A stretch of 64,000 nt of DNA from CAVSWN01 sp963770995 (GCA_963770995.1 CAVYRS010000001.1:2480001-2544000), one strand, 5' to 3'. Positions 44,026-52,931 are shown, counted from the stretch's first letter. Notes: generated by a model from the sequence alone, not told the origin. A program made the numbers and translations.

Positions 44026-45192
44026 TCACACAACAGCAGATCCAGCGGCGTTCTTCTCGGCCGGGTGATGCTTGGCCCACGTCGCGTGGTCTTTCCGCGT
44101 GATCGTCGTCATCTGGTCGGCAGCCAAGGCGAACCAGCGCTTGTCGCGATCCAGCTCATTCAGCCGTTTCTCCAGATACTCCCGGCTGAAGCTTCCGAGA
44201 TGGATGTTCGCAGTCTCGAGCCCCATCAACTTCAAGAGCGCCGGCGCCAGGGCGACCCGTTTGTCATCCCGATGCGCCGGCATCTCGATCTTCGCAATGT
44301 CGGGCGCGAGCTGGCGGATGAGCCAGCGGTCGTGGACCTGGTAATACGGATCAGGGATACGAATGGCGTGCTGCAGGAGGGTCGCTGTCTGCGACGGCAT
44401 GCGATCCTGCGCCCTCAACCAATAGAGCGCCGACGGCACGAGTGCTTTGGCTTCGCGTGCGTCGTAGACCCCTTTCCTGATCGGTTCGACTGCAGTGAAC
44501 CGGCGGCGCCCCAGGCTGCCGAGACCGCCGGGGGCCTTCTGTTTACGAAATGACGGACGCGCACGGGAACGAAACGAGGCACGGAACATGTCTTCAAGGC
44601 CCTTCGGAAGATCCGGACCGTCCACCTCGGGGTTCTTCTCGGGATCGAGCTTCTTCCGCCAGAACTTCTCAGTGTCTTCCTGCGTGTTCCGCAGCAGTTT
44701 CGCGAGGGGGGTGTGTGCATCGCCTGAAATAACAATCGGCTCCGCCTTGCGGAGACCGATCCGGTAGCCTTGGAGGATAAACGCGCAGATGGTATCCGCG
44801 GTCACGTCAATGCTCGCGGTCGACGCCGCCAACAGCGCGCTGGTCGCCAACCGCACCAGGTCGCTGGTGAACGGCAGCTCGCAGGCGTCGTCAAAGTCAT
44901 TGATGCCCCAGACCAGCCGCAGCCGCGAGTCACGCCAGACACCGAAGTTCTCGACGTGGAGATCGCCCACGGCAAGCAGGACGTCCTGGTCGCGTCTGGC
45001 AAGTTTCGGGCAGACGATCGGCCACTGCTCGACCCATCGGTAGAAGGTCGCGCGCAGGAACGGAAACGGGCCGTCGCTCATCGTGCGATGCTTCTGTTTG
45101 AGCAGCTTCTCGGAGACGTCCGTCCGCTCCCGCAACCACGCTTCGTAAGAATCCGTCGACTTAACGATTCCCCGCACGGTTGTAGAGCCCAT
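44026..45192 (-). CDS. DUF2252 family protein
   Basis: This 388-residue protein has the DUF2252 signature blocks MSDGPFPFLRATFYRW, LLAVGDLHVENFGVWRDSRL, WGINDFDDACELPFTSDLVR, AHRDDKRVALAPALLKLMGL and a C-terminal KDHATWAKHHPAEK. GDLHxxNFG and DFDDA resemble the catalytic loops of aminoglycoside-kinase-like enzymes, so a small-molecule kinase is suspected; the substrate is not known. The family is usually about 400-450 residues. The 220 bases between this gene and the J-domain gene contain nothing I can identify. Confidence 0.85.
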   Translation of the reverse strand: MGSTTVRGIVKSTDSYEAWLRERTDVSEKLLKQKHRTMSDGPFPFLRATFYRWVEQWPIVCPKLARRDQDVLLAVGDLHVENFGVWRDSRLRLVWGINDFDDACELPFTSDLVRLATSALLAASTASIDVTADTICAFILQGYRIGLRKAEPIVISGDAHTPLAKLLRNTQEDTEKFWRKKLDPEKNPEVDGPDLPKGLEDMFRASFRSRARPSFRKQKAPGGLGSLGRRRFTAVEPIRKGVYDAREAKALVPSALYWLRAQDRMPSQTATLLQHAIRIPDPYYQVHDRWLIRQLAPDIAKIEMPAHRDDKRVALAPALLKLMGLETANIHLGSFSREYLEKRLNELDRDKRWFALAADQMTTITRKDHATWAKHHPAEKNAAGSAVV

Positions 45193-45201
45193 CCTGGAGG
45201 G

Positions 45202-45390
45202 TTAACTGGCGATGGTCGTTTCGGTCGCCAAGACCATCTTGACGACCTGCCCAACTAGTTCAGGTTCGCTCTTCCAGATGTCCGTGTGCTCCCCCGGCAG
45301 CAACCAGCCCCAGTCGTGGTTCCAGCCGCCGGGCCACATGGCGGCTTTGCCGCTCAGAGGCCCGCCTCGGACCATGTGACACCCATCCAC
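45202..45390 (-). pseudogene. C-terminal fragment of an alpha/beta hydrolase
   Basis: Only the last 50-60 residues remain: SGKAAMWPGGWNHDWGWLLP, GEHTDIWKSEPELVGQVVKM. The tail resembles alpha/beta-fold hydrolases, and the His of GEHTDIW would be the catalytic one. No nucleophile region exists upstream in any frame. The fragment ends nine bases before the DUF2252 start. Confidence 0.5.
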
Positions 45391-45881
45391 CGGACGACAA
45401 CACGAAAACGATCGTGTCGTTCATTCAGCCGAGAATACAGCGTTTGGAGCCGGATGTCGCCGGCTACAATCAGATATGCCTCGCTCAACCGAGCGAGGGA
45501 TATCCCAAGCAACGCGTGCAGGCTTATGCCGACAGTCTTCTACAGCGGTCGTGAGGTGTGGTGCGACCCGAGTACTTGAAGAAATGTCTTGCCGCATACC
45601 GCCCTCCACGGTTCAAGGCGGCGACGGAGACCGTGCAACGAGGATCCGCTCGAGCGGCAGACGCCGCTAGGCTGTGGCTCATTGCGGGCCTGGTGGACCG
45701 CGATGTGCCAGACCGCGAATTGCGTACGTGCGATTCGCACATCGAGCGCCCTGTCCTCGTGTGCCAAACCCCGCGTCTCGTGCTCCTCAACGGCGCGGGT
45801 GCCAATTCATGAATCGCAGATTCGCTCAATCCCGGTCCGAGTTGGCGCCGCGCTCTCGCAAGAACTGCGCGAGCCGACAAG
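45391..45881 (+). other. 491-base stretch without a recognisable gene; contains a strong hairpin
   Basis: No ORF here is protein-like. CCTCGCTC-AACC-GAGCGAGG (45479-45498) is a perfect 8-bp stem, extended by ATAT/ATAT outside one mismatch (45474-45503). It has no T-tract, so it is not a standard terminator. Confidence 0.5.
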
Positions 45882-47984
45882 TCATCGCCGCGGCACCTCG
45901 AGTAGCACGATATCGGAATGCTCTTGCACTTGCTCCAGAACGATGTCATGCCCGTCTGGGGAGATGGCAAAGTCGCGCGCGTCGAAGTCTGGAGCGAGAT
46001 CGGTCAACTGATGCTCGGCGCCGGTCTCCAGATCGATCAGCCAAAGATCCTTGTGCCGGATTTCTCCTCGCAGCACCACAAGCGACCGTCGTCCCGGCAT
46101 GAATGATAGATGTCTAGCGCCGCGGGTCAGCGTGAGCCTGGGCAGACGGTACGCGCTGCCGTCGGCCTTTACTGCCTTGACCTCGAATGTCGTCCCGATG
46201 TCAGCCCCCGAGAACACGACGACATCGCCGTCAGGCGACCACACCGGATCGACAGAGTACTCCTGAACCAAGGGCGTCGTGGAGCGGCCGTCGAGAGGAA
46301 CGTTGAAGAGGCGTGGGATGCCGTCGACGACGACAGCCACCGTAATGGATTGACCGTCCGGCGTCCAGGCCGGAGCGCCTTGCAGCTCGAGTGACCTCGT
46401 GATGATTCGAGCGTTCGTACCGTCGGCGTCTACAACGTGCAGCATCGTCTGTCCGTTCTGTCTGACCGAAAAGGCAATGCGACCGTCATCCCGCGAGATG
46501 GCGGGCCCTCCCACGATCCTTGTGTCAGGCGCGCTCCATAGCTCGGTGGCCCTGCCGCCCTGCAGCTTCCAGATACTGTCCGTGGCACCTTTGGAAGAGA
46601 CGTACAGCAGATACCCGGTGCCCAGCCTCGGGGAGGATCCGTTGCCGGTCGTCAGCGGGATGCGACGGGCCGACGACATCTCGGAACGTGTACCGGTGAT
46701 TGGCAACCGCCAGAGCGTCCCTTTAGCATTCGCGAGTGTCGCCACCAGACGCTGGCCGTCGGCACTTGATGCGAGGGAGGTGTATCTGTCGATGCCAAAG
46801 CTCACGCGGCGAGGAATGCGCCGGTCAACATCGAGGCTGTGAATCCACGGCCCCGAACCGTCGGAGTCGCTAGCCAGGTACAACAGCGTCCGCACGTTCA
46901 GGAAAACCGGGTGGCTCACGAGCGAGTCGTGATCCGTGATCCGTTCGGGCGTTCCTCCAGTGGGCCTGATCCGCCAGATGTCCATCTTGTCAGGCAGTGC
47001 ACCCTGGACGAAGTAGATGAACGCTTGATCAGGGGACCACACGAGGAAGTGACTGTGAAGGCCAGGAGGGGCTGAGAAGATTTCCCGCGTTTCAGACGTA
47101 TTGCCGGAATCGCGCACGTACATCGGATCACCAGGCCCGGGTGTGTGGTAGACGAGACGAGTGCCGTCGCCGGACCAGTGGAATTCGGCCGTGCCATCCA
47201 GATAGGGTCGTGGCTGCCCGCCGAGGACAGGCGCCGCCCAGATGCTGATGTTGGCTTGATTCGGACCGGCGGGCCTCCGCGTCCAGAACGTGACGAGGGT
47301 CCCGTCGGGTGAGAAGCCAAGCGTCCGAACCGACGGGTTGACGAGCTCCCGTTCACCGCCTCGCGTCAGGTTGTGAAACTGACCGGTACCAACCTGGGTT
47401 ACCCACACGTCCATTTGCCCGTCGCGATCTGAGAGAAAAGCGGCGAATCGGCCGTCACGAGAGACCGCGGCAGCCTGTTCGATTCCGCCGAAGTCGGTAA
47501 GCTGTACAAATCGGGCAGCCGCCAGCGGATTCCCGCGGTTTGGGTCGGATTGTCGGATCTGCCAGAAGGTGAGCGCCGCGACCAGAACTGCTCCTGTCGC
47601 CGCAAGTGCCCAGACGACCTGCGGCCCCGCGCGTGCCACCTGAGCTGAGGAGCCCTGGACCGACTGGAGGTCGCGCTCCCCGTTACCGACGATCCCGCTT
47701 TCAGGACGCTCTTCAGCCAGTCGGGGCCCTCCTGGGGCGGCTTCGGCGATGAGAGCCAGACTGCGGCTTCGCGCCCAGGCGTCGAGATCGCTCTTAAAGG
47801 CGTAGATCGATCCCAGCTTGTCATGCACGTGACGGTGCACGGGCATGCCTTCCCGCTTCTCCCAGCGTTGCACCGTCGTCACGTCCCGCCTCATGTACGC
47901 GGCAATTTCCTTCCACGAGTCCAGCCGGTCGTCCGACGGGCTCTCGAACGGGGGCGGCGAGCCTGACGAAGGAGGGTCGCTCAT
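45882..47984 (-). CDS. membrane-bound HTH protein with PD40 beta-propeller sensor
   Basis: The 700-residue protein starts at the Met (47984) of MSDPPSSGSPPPFESPSDDR. The HTH is DSWKEIAAYMRRDVTTVQRW, EKREGMPVHRHVHDKLGSIY, followed by YAFKSDLDAWARSR, a MerR/excisionase-like winged helix. One TM follows (PQVVWALAATGAVLVAALTF), then about eleven PD40 strands: AVSRDGRFAAFLSDRDGQMD, GFSPDGTLVTFWTRR, VWSPDQAFIYFVQGALPDKM, AWTPDGQSITVAVVVDG and AISPDGHDIVLEQVQEH. This HTH-TM-propeller plan parallels CadC/ToxR one-component sensors and is abundant in Acidobacteriota. The ligand and target genes are unknown. The frame extends to 48155 without support. Confidence 0.87.
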   Translation of the reverse strand: MSDPPSSGSPPPFESPSDDRLDSWKEIAAYMRRDVTTVQRWEKREGMPVHRHVHDKLGSIYAFKSDLDAWARSRSLALIAEAAPGGPRLAEERPESGIVGNGERDLQSVQGSSAQVARAGPQVVWALAATGAVLVAALTFWQIRQSDPNRGNPLAAARFVQLTDFGGIEQAAAVSRDGRFAAFLSDRDGQMDVWVTQVGTGQFHNLTRGGERELVNPSVRTLGFSPDGTLVTFWTRRPAGPNQANISIWAAPVLGGQPRPYLDGTAEFHWSGDGTRLVYHTPGPGDPMYVRDSGNTSETREIFSAPPGLHSHFLVWSPDQAFIYFVQGALPDKMDIWRIRPTGGTPERITDHDSLVSHPVFLNVRTLLYLASDSDGSGPWIHSLDVDRRIPRRVSFGIDRYTSLASSADGQRLVATLANAKGTLWRLPITGTRSEMSSARRIPLTTGNGSSPRLGTGYLLYVSSKGATDSIWKLQGGRATELWSAPDTRIVGGPAISRDDGRIAFSVRQNGQTMLHVVDADGTNARIITRSLELQGAPAWTPDGQSITVAVVVDGIPRLFNVPLDGRSTTPLVQEYSVDPVWSPDGDVVVFSGADIGTTFEVKAVKADGSAYRLPRLTLTRGARHLSFMPGRRSLVVLRGEIRHKDLWLIDLETGAEHQLTDLAPDFDARDFAISPDGHDIVLEQVQEHSDIVLLEVPRR

Positions 47985-48183
47985 GGTGCGTTCCAACTGA
48001 CTCGAGGGGCGAGATTGAAGAACGCGATTGTAGCCCCGCCCCCAGACCGCGGCAATCGACGGTATTCCACGGCAGGCCGATAGATCGGGGCCGGCACGGT
48101 TGATTGCTGTTTGATCGCCCCCACTCCGAGGCCTAACTTGCACGAGCGGCTCCAATTGGAGTCAACGCCAGAAGGAGGACGAC

Positions 48184-48714
48184 ATGCGACGAAAGATGAT
48201 GTGGGTGCTGGTACTCAGTGCGGTCATCGTGAGCGCAGCCGCGAACGTGGGGAACCTCTTGGCAACGCCGTCGTCGGGATTCACGGCCACGACTATCGCT
48301 GTGGGCCGCTTCGGCGAGATCGATGCCCACAACCACGTGTTCTTCCCGGACAATTTCCTCCTCCCAGGCTCTAGAAAACTCTGGCTGTCGCTCCAGAAGA
48401 CAAAAGGGCCCTCAGATCTCTATGTCCAGAGCAACGTCTGGGCGCCGGGGGGAACCACCGGTTGGCACACCCATCCGGGTCACAGCCTGATCATCGTCAC
48501 CGCCGGGACTGTGACGGCCTATGACGGACATGATGCGTCTTGCACGCCGCACGTCTACACCACAGGAATGGGCCTCGTCGATGAGGGCGGAGACGATGTC
48601 CACGTGATTCGGAACGAGGGTTCGGTCGAGGCGCGTACGGTCGCAGTCCAGCTCATTCCGGCGGGAGCCACGAGGCGCATTGACGCCCAAGGCAATGCCG
48701 GCTGCCCGTTTTGA
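48184..48714 (+). CDS. secreted cupin-domain protein
   Basis: This 176-residue protein has a signal peptide (MRRKMMWVLVLSAVIVSAAA). A single cupin barrel carries motif 1 GTTGWHTHPGHSLIIVTAGT (metal ligands HxH) and motif 2 VDEGGDDVHVIRNEGSVEAR with a later His. AAGGAGG lies ten bases before the ATG. It is probably a periplasmic metal-binding cupin; the reaction is unknown. It diverges from the HTH-PD40 gene and could be its target. Confidence 0.85.
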   Translation: MRRKMMWVLVLSAVIVSAAANVGNLLATPSSGFTATTIAVGRFGEIDAHNHVFFPDNFLLPGSRKLWLSLQKTKGPSDLYVQSNVWAPGGTTGWHTHPGHSLIIVTAGTVTAYDGHDASCTPHVYTTGMGLVDEGGDDVHVIRNEGSVEARTVAVQLIPAGATRRIDAQGNAGCPF

Positions 48715-48740
48715 GGTCAGAGCAGCCCATGATCACGTTC

Positions 48741-48985
48741 TCAGCCGCAGCTCGCATCCAGCTCGATTGGAATCAAATGCTCTCGGATCTCGGCGCACTT
48801 GACGCGCGGCTTTTCGCAAATGCCACGCACCCATTCGTTCGCGCACGCAGGAGCGTATCCAGATTTGCCGGTCTTGCGGCTCTCGAACCGCCGCGGATAC
48901 ACGTCGTCGCGGCCGCGGAACAGCGAACCAAACAGGGCAATCTTGACGTCGGCCGCAGCGTGTCGATCGACGATGACCCTGAGTG
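48741..48985 (-). pseudogene. fragment of a TOTE conflict-system primase domain
   Basis: About 60 residues read KIALFGSLFRGRDDVYPRRF, ESRKTGKSGYAPACANEWVR and GICEKPRVKC. This matches what I know of the start of the archaeo-eukaryotic primase (AEP) domain in TOTE conflict-system proteins, which join AEP to helicase and nuclease parts. After the last Cys the expected ECPNRRFLPV-type segment is lost, and the upstream part is unrelated. It is a short relic of a protein of about 1,000 residues. Confidence 0.6.
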
Positions 48986-49003
48986 CCTCCATGACGTCGG
49001 CAC

Positions 49004-49885
49004 CTATCCTACCGTCGTACCGGGGCTCTGTCCGCGGTTTCGCGAGCATCGGTGGTTGCAACGAATGCCCGTCGACACTATATTCCGCTCATGCGGTTCG
49101 AGAAGACTTGGGTTGACCAGCGTCGGGCGATGAAGAGGATCAAGCGGCGTTTCGGTGCCAAGAGCGCGCTCGATTACCTGATCGGCGAGAAGCTGATGGC
49201 ATTCGCTGATGCGGCTTGCGATCATCCCACCTTCGCACGGGAGCTTCCAAAGTTTCTGGCTGCAGTCTGGCAGATCTTCAACGAGTTCGAGGTTGCGGGT
49301 CGGATCGAAAGCATCCGGATCGTACGAGCCGCCCGCCCCTGCCAGCAGTGACTCGCGCTCCGGATGCGAACGATCGGAAATCGCGGCAAGGAATTCTGTA
49401 TAACCGTGCACCGCCGCAGTCTTCCGGCGGACAGCGGCGGGCCCCGCCAACGCATCGGGGTATGTGGCTGCGTCCTCGGTTGGCTGTTCGTCCTCGTACA
49501 CGAGCGCGTGCTCCCAATCGTCGCCGAAATCGTAGACATACAACGCCGGCAGTGCGTGGTGCAGCCGATGGTTGAAGTACTCCGACACGCGCACTCGCCA
49601 GCCGGGAATCGGAGGGCTCTGATCAGTCTCCTCCTCCCCGGTGGGGATACCGATCGTTCTTACCCTGTCCTTGGAGTCGAGCAGGCGGAATTCGTGGAGA
49701 TGATAGTCGAGCCATCCCATCGCGTCCTGAATGGCGACATGAAGATCCCAGAACGAATACGAGAGCGGAACCTGAATGCGGCGCCACATGAGCGGATCGG
49801 TGCCGCTCAAGACGATCAGGAATTGATGGACGAACTCCGGCTGACGTCGTGCGGGTTTCGGCGCTCTTGTTCGACGGCTCGTCAT
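49004..49885 (-). CDS. plasmid pRiA4b ORF-3-like protein (C-terminus replaced)
   Basis: Residues 1-195 match the pRiA4b ORF-3/IS1096 TnpR-like family: FLIVLSGTDPLMWRRIQVPL, SYSFWDLHVAIQDAMGWLDY, HLHEFRLLD, YVYDFGDDWEHALVYE and AGAGGSYDPDAFDPT. From about 49300 downward the frame stays open but becomes the antisense of the small plus-strand gene, so the true end is lost. These proteins occur on plasmids and mobile islands; the function is unknown. Confidence 0.75.
   Translation of the reverse strand: MTSRRTRAPKPARRQPEFVHQFLIVLSGTDPLMWRRIQVPLSYSFWDLHVAIQDAMGWLDYHLHEFRLLDSKDRVRTIGIPTGEEETDQSPPIPGWRVRVSEYFNHRLHHALPALYVYDFGDDWEHALVYEDEQPTEDAATYPDALAGPAAVRRKTAAVHGYTEFLAAISDRSHPERESLLAGAGGSYDPDAFDPTRNLELVEDLPDCSQKLWKLPCEGGMIASRISECHQLLADQVIERALGTETPLDPLHRPTLVNPSLLEPHERNIVSTGIRCNHRCSRNRGQSPGTTVG
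49091..49351 (+). CDS. conserved small hypothetical protein
   Basis: This 86-residue protein, MRFEKTWVDQRRAMKRIKRR then FGAKSALDYLIGEKLMAFAD, HPTFARELPKFLAAVWQIFN and EFEVAGRIES, matches a small family I have seen in accessory regions. Its function is unknown. The last 20 residues run antisense to the pRiA4b ORF-3-like gene and do not look native. The junction between the two converging genes is probably near 49300, where each loses its own C-terminus. Confidence 0.55.
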   Translation: MRFEKTWVDQRRAMKRIKRRFGAKSALDYLIGEKLMAFADAACDHPTFARELPKFLAAVWQIFNEFEVAGRIESIRIVRAARPCQQ

Positions 49886-49911
49886 ACCAATCGCGATCGG
49901 CCGGCATCTGT

Positions 49912-50244
49912 TCAGATGCTCGCCAGAAGATCGCGAATGGCGCTCATCAGCTGCGGCAGATCCTTCTCGACAACCGCCCAGACGATCTCAAGGTTCACAC
50001 CGAAGTAGTCATGAATCACTTTGTCGCGCATCCCCGCGATCTGTTTCCACGGGATCTGTGGCTGTCTCGATTTGGAATCGTCCGACAGGTTCTTGACCGC
50101 TTGTCCGATCACTTCGAGCTTGCGGAGCGTGGCGTCCTGACGGATCCGTTGTTCGAAAAACGCGTCGCGCCCGGCGCTGGTGTAGGTGCCGATGTCCGCG
50201 AGAGCGTCGCGGATGTGCTCGAGGTAGACGCGATCGTCTTTCAC
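49912..50244 (-). CDS. hepT: HepT-family toxin (HEPN ribonuclease)
   Basis: This 110-residue HEPN protein has the active site RDKVIHDYFGV (Rx4HxY) near 88-98, preceded by the helix FFEQRIRQDATLRKLEVIGQ. HepT is an RNase-type toxin that MntA neutralises by adding AMP residues to the Tyr of the RX4HXY motif, and that Tyr is present here. The gene overlaps mntA by four bases (ATGA). Confidence 0.9.
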   Translation of the reverse strand: MKDDRVYLEHIRDALADIGTYTSAGRDAFFEQRIRQDATLRKLEVIGQAVKNLSDDSKSRQPQIPWKQIAGMRDKVIHDYFGVNLEIVWAVVEKDLPQLMSAIRDLLASI

Positions 50245-50528
50245 AACGATGTTGCTTCGGCCAGGATCCGCTGCTGAAGGTACGGGCTGAGGCCCTTCTC
50301 GGTCAGGACATCGACCCGTCGGCCGAGAATCTCATGGAGATCCTGCTCGAGACCGATCACGTCCAGCAACGTTCGACCAGCCTCGACGTCCACGAGGAGA
50401 TCGATATCGCTGTCGGCTCGATCGTCGCCGCGGGCGACTGAGCCAAACACCCGAACGTTCCGGGCGCCGCGGCGAGCGGCTGCGTCGAGAATCTTCTGCC
50501 GGTAGGGCGCAAGCGAGTCGAGAGCCAT
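50241..50528 (-). CDS. mntA: MntA-family nucleotidyltransferase antitoxin
   Basis: This 95-residue minimal nucleotidyltransferase reads VRVFGSVARGDDRADSDIDL, LVDVEAGRTLLDVIGLEQDL and RRVDVLTEKGLSPYLQQRIL. The GSxARGDxxxxSDIDLLV signature supplies the catalytic aspartates. It is the antitoxin of the HepT-MntA pair and acts by poly-AMPylating HepT. It lies 51 bases downstream of the ERCC4 nuclease gene and may share its transcript. Confidence 0.9.
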   Translation of the reverse strand: MALDSLAPYRQKILDAAARRGARNVRVFGSVARGDDRADSDIDLLVDVEAGRTLLDVIGLEQDLHEILGRRVDVLTEKGLSPYLQQRILAEATSL

Positions 50529-50579
50529 CGGCCTCCATGATAGGCCTCGAACCCCGTGTTCGCAAAAAACGGCCCTGGC

Positions 50580-51385
50580 TCAGCCGACCGAGACCAGTTT
50601 TCCAATTTGCCGCGCCTTCTGGGGTCCGTCCCGCGAACCTGCACCAGCATCGATTCGGCGGCCATCATGACACGTTCCACGGATCCGAATTGAAGCAACA
50701 GGCGATTCGCCAGCGCGGGACCCACTCCCGGTAGCCCTTGGAGAACGTACAGCTTCCGAGAAGCGAGGCGCTTCGGCTTGCGGTCATACCGCTGAAGAAC
50801 ACTTGGGCCGGCACTCGCGAGTTGTTGCGCGAGGTATCGGAGAATGCGCAGCGAATCCTCGGGATCGCGTGCGTGAATGACAGGAAGTCGCCACATGACA
50901 GCCAACGAAACGATCGCACCCTTGAGCGCATGCGGATACACGTCCGGCATGTCGGTGGTCCTCGGGCCCTCGAGCAGGAGGATGGGCCGATGAGGACCGT
51001 GAGCTAACGCCGCTGCCTGCGGAAACAGTCGGCCATCCACGAGTGATGTCGCGAAGTCGGCGTAGGTCTTTCGCTCGACGATGATGCCACCGTCGATAAC
51101 GTAATCGCCGACTTCGAGGTGCTCGAGATGGACTTCGAAGCGATCGGATTGACGAGCCAAATCGATCAGAGCCGCGTTTCGCTCGGCGTGGTCGACACGA
51201 AGCTGGTGACGCCGCGCGCGCGTGGCGCCAGCAACGACGTTCGATGAGACGACGCTCCGGTCCTCGTCGTCGGTGATCGTTGGCTGCTCTGGAGGGGGAG
51301 CCAGAAGTCCGCGACCGGGTAAACAATCAACAGAGTCCACAACGTCGCACAGACGCTTGCGCGCCTGCGCACCACCTACGACCAC
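50580..51385 (-). CDS. ERCC4/XPF-like nuclease with helix-hairpin-helix (frameshift near the end)
   Basis: The ERCC4 domain is clear: LEVGDYVIDGGIIVERKTYA, DFATSLVDGRLFPQAAALAH, RPILLLEG, with the ERKxxxD catalytic motif. A helix-hairpin-helix pair follows (LYVLQGLPGVGPALANRLLL, QFGSVERVM). The annotated frame then drifts. Reading one base over at about 50640 restores the second hairpin (GPQKARQIGKLVSVG) with a stop at 50580, so one indel is likely. XPF-type enzymes cut branched or flap DNA. The N-terminal 50 residues are unconvincing, and the true start may be a GTG near 51255. Confidence 0.78.
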
Positions 51386-51506
51386 CCATCGACCACGAAC
51401 GAGGTGTCCGTTTGAAAGACCAAGTCGTCTGCTTGTGTTTTTCGTGGGCCGACAGTCCCACTAGATCGCACGCCCTTCCAGCTCTCCCCATAATCTCGAG
51501 TCGTAG

Positions 51507-51803
51507 TCAGGCCAATTCACCCAGTACGGCATCGTCCTGCTCGTAGCCGTCGACCGTCGTCTTGGCGTTCGTCGCCTTGAGCGCCTGATCGAGCAACCGA
51601 ATCTCACGAGCGACTCGTGTGACCGCCCGATCCAGGATCTTGACGTCGTACACCGGTTCCTTGACGATTTCCTTGTCGGCGGACGCGCCATAGAAACGAC
51701 GCTCGCGGTGAGCGTTGTCGTTCCGCAGCGCGAGAAGCTCCTCGTGGCGCTTCTTCAGCGTCTTGAGCCACGCCAGGCCTTCGTTGATTGTGATCTGAGG
51801 CAT
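51507..51803 (-). CDS. small coiled-coil hypothetical protein
   Basis: From MPQITINEGLAWLKTLKKRH the 98-residue protein is mostly helical (EELLALRNDNAHRERRFYGA, YDVKILDRAVTRVAREIRLL, DQALKATNAKTTVDGYEQDD). The last part is reminiscent of DIP1984-type proteins, but I do not place it firmly. An alternative start at 51833 (MPSSSAKVVA) lies inside the palindrome shared with the gene at 52931. The ATG choice is therefore open. Confidence 0.55.
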   Translation of the reverse strand: MPQITINEGLAWLKTLKKRHEELLALRNDNAHRERRFYGASADKEIVKEPVYDVKILDRAVTRVAREIRLLDQALKATNAKTTVDGYEQDDAVLGELA

Positions 51804-51818
51804 CGCGACCACCTTTGC

Positions 51819-51841
51819 CGACGACGATGGCATCGTCGTCG
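51819..51841 (-). promoter_or_regulatory. start-site palindrome shared with 52944-52963
   Basis: CGACGACGATG-G-CATCGTCGTCG is a perfect 11-bp inverted repeat 15 bases before ATG 51803. On the minus strand it reads CGACGATGCCATCGTCGTCGG. Nearly the same sequence stands before the unrelated gene starting at 52931. It could be an operator or a 5'-leader hairpin, or it may encode an N-terminal M-x-SSS if the upstream ATG is used. Confidence 0.6.
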
Positions 51842-51959
51842 TTCGCTCATTTCGTCCGAAAGACAAAAGACAGCCCGGAGTCACTGCAGATGTCGAATCA
51901 TGGGATCGTCTCGAAAGGAGGTGCCGAATGATCCGCACCGTCTAGGGAGGTTATCGAGC

Positions 51960-52282
51960 ATGCGCGTCAAAGTCCGCGGAGGAACTGCCAATCACGGTGA
52001 GTCTTCCCTCTGCCTCACGTGCCGCTACGCGACCATCGTCAAAGGACCCACGCTGCGCGACGAGATCGTCCAGTGCGCACAACTGGCGTACGGCCAGAAC
52101 CGCATCGAGTTCGCGGTCAACACCTGCACCGAGTATTCCGATCGGCGCCAGCCGTCACTGCGCGCGATGGAGGAAGTCGCGTGGGTGCTCAGATCCGATC
52201 CAAAGAAGAACGACATCGGCTTCGTGCAGCGCTCCGAGCTGACCCGTCGAGAGCGCTTTCGCGCTCGATGCAGATCCGCTAG
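51960..52282 (+). CDS. small cysteine-rich hypothetical protein (one frameshift near the end)
   Basis: This protein of about 107 residues reads MRVKVRGGTANHGESSLCLT, CRYATIVKGPTLRDEIVQCA, RIEFAVNTCTEYSDRRQPSL and RAMEEVAWVLRSDPKKNDIG. CxxC plus two more Cys may bind a metal. The frame continues far past its natural end to 53057; one indel near 52255 gives ALSRSMQIR and a stop at 52282. The family is known to me only as hypothetical. It diverges from the gene at 51803. Confidence 0.6.
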
Positions 52283-52328
52283 ACGACGCATAGCCGGACT
52301 TGTTGTCGCAAAAGCGGCCATTAGGGCA

Positions 52329-52931
52329 TTAATCCTCGCCATCGGATGGCTGTTCATCGTAGGCCTGCGGAAGAAGGGTATCGCGATGAAACGGCGGATC
52401 CTCGTGTGCGGGCATGTTGTAGTCGGGGAAGTCTTCCAGCCAATCACGTCTCGTATCTTCATCGGCGTAGTACCTCATCCAAGCGTGAATGTCGTCCTCA
52501 CTGCCGGTGCTCACGAGATCGACATGGTCGGTGCTCCCGGGCACCAACGGCTGCTCTTCACGCAGCGAATGGCGCCACAGCCTGTCGTACAACTCGCGAT
52601 CGCTGAGATGATCGGTCGACGTGATGAACACTCGCATGCTGGCCAGGGCATCAATGACCTGCCACAGTTTTGCGGTGAGTTGCGAATCGTCCATTGCATC
52701 TGGATCCGGCAGATCGATGCCGGCGTCATGCAGGCGCTGAGCATCAGTCACGAGCGGCGCGTTCTCGTAATCCACGACACGGCGCCAGAAGTCTTCCCGC
52801 TGGTCGTCCGACAACTCGTCGGATTCCCAGGACCGCATCATGCCGCCGGCGCTCTGCCGGGCTCCATCCTTCAACGCCTCGATTCGACTCTCTTGAGCTG
52901 CTGCCGCGTGGTCGTCGTTCTTCGGTGCCAT
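52329..52931 (-). CDS. hypothetical acidic protein
   Basis: This 200-residue acidic protein from MAPKNDDHAAAAQESRIEAL contains DELSDDQREDFWRRVVDYEN, LSDRELYDRLWRHSLREEQP, STDHVDLVSTGSEDDIHAWM, RYYADEDTRRDWLEDFPDYN and MPAHEDPPFHRDTLLP. It is strongly conserved-looking but of unknown function; no TM or signal is present. An upstream start (MASSSEEGS) lies in the shared palindrome. It follows GGAGGAGGG. Confidence 0.6.
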   Translation of the reverse strand: MAPKNDDHAAAAQESRIEALKDGARQSAGGMMRSWESDELSDDQREDFWRRVVDYENAPLVTDAQRLHDAGIDLPDPDAMDDSQLTAKLWQVIDALASMRVFITSTDHLSDRELYDRLWRHSLREEQPLVPGSTDHVDLVSTGSEDDIHAWMRYYADEDTRRDWLEDFPDYNMPAHEDPPFHRDTLLPQAYDEQPSDGED

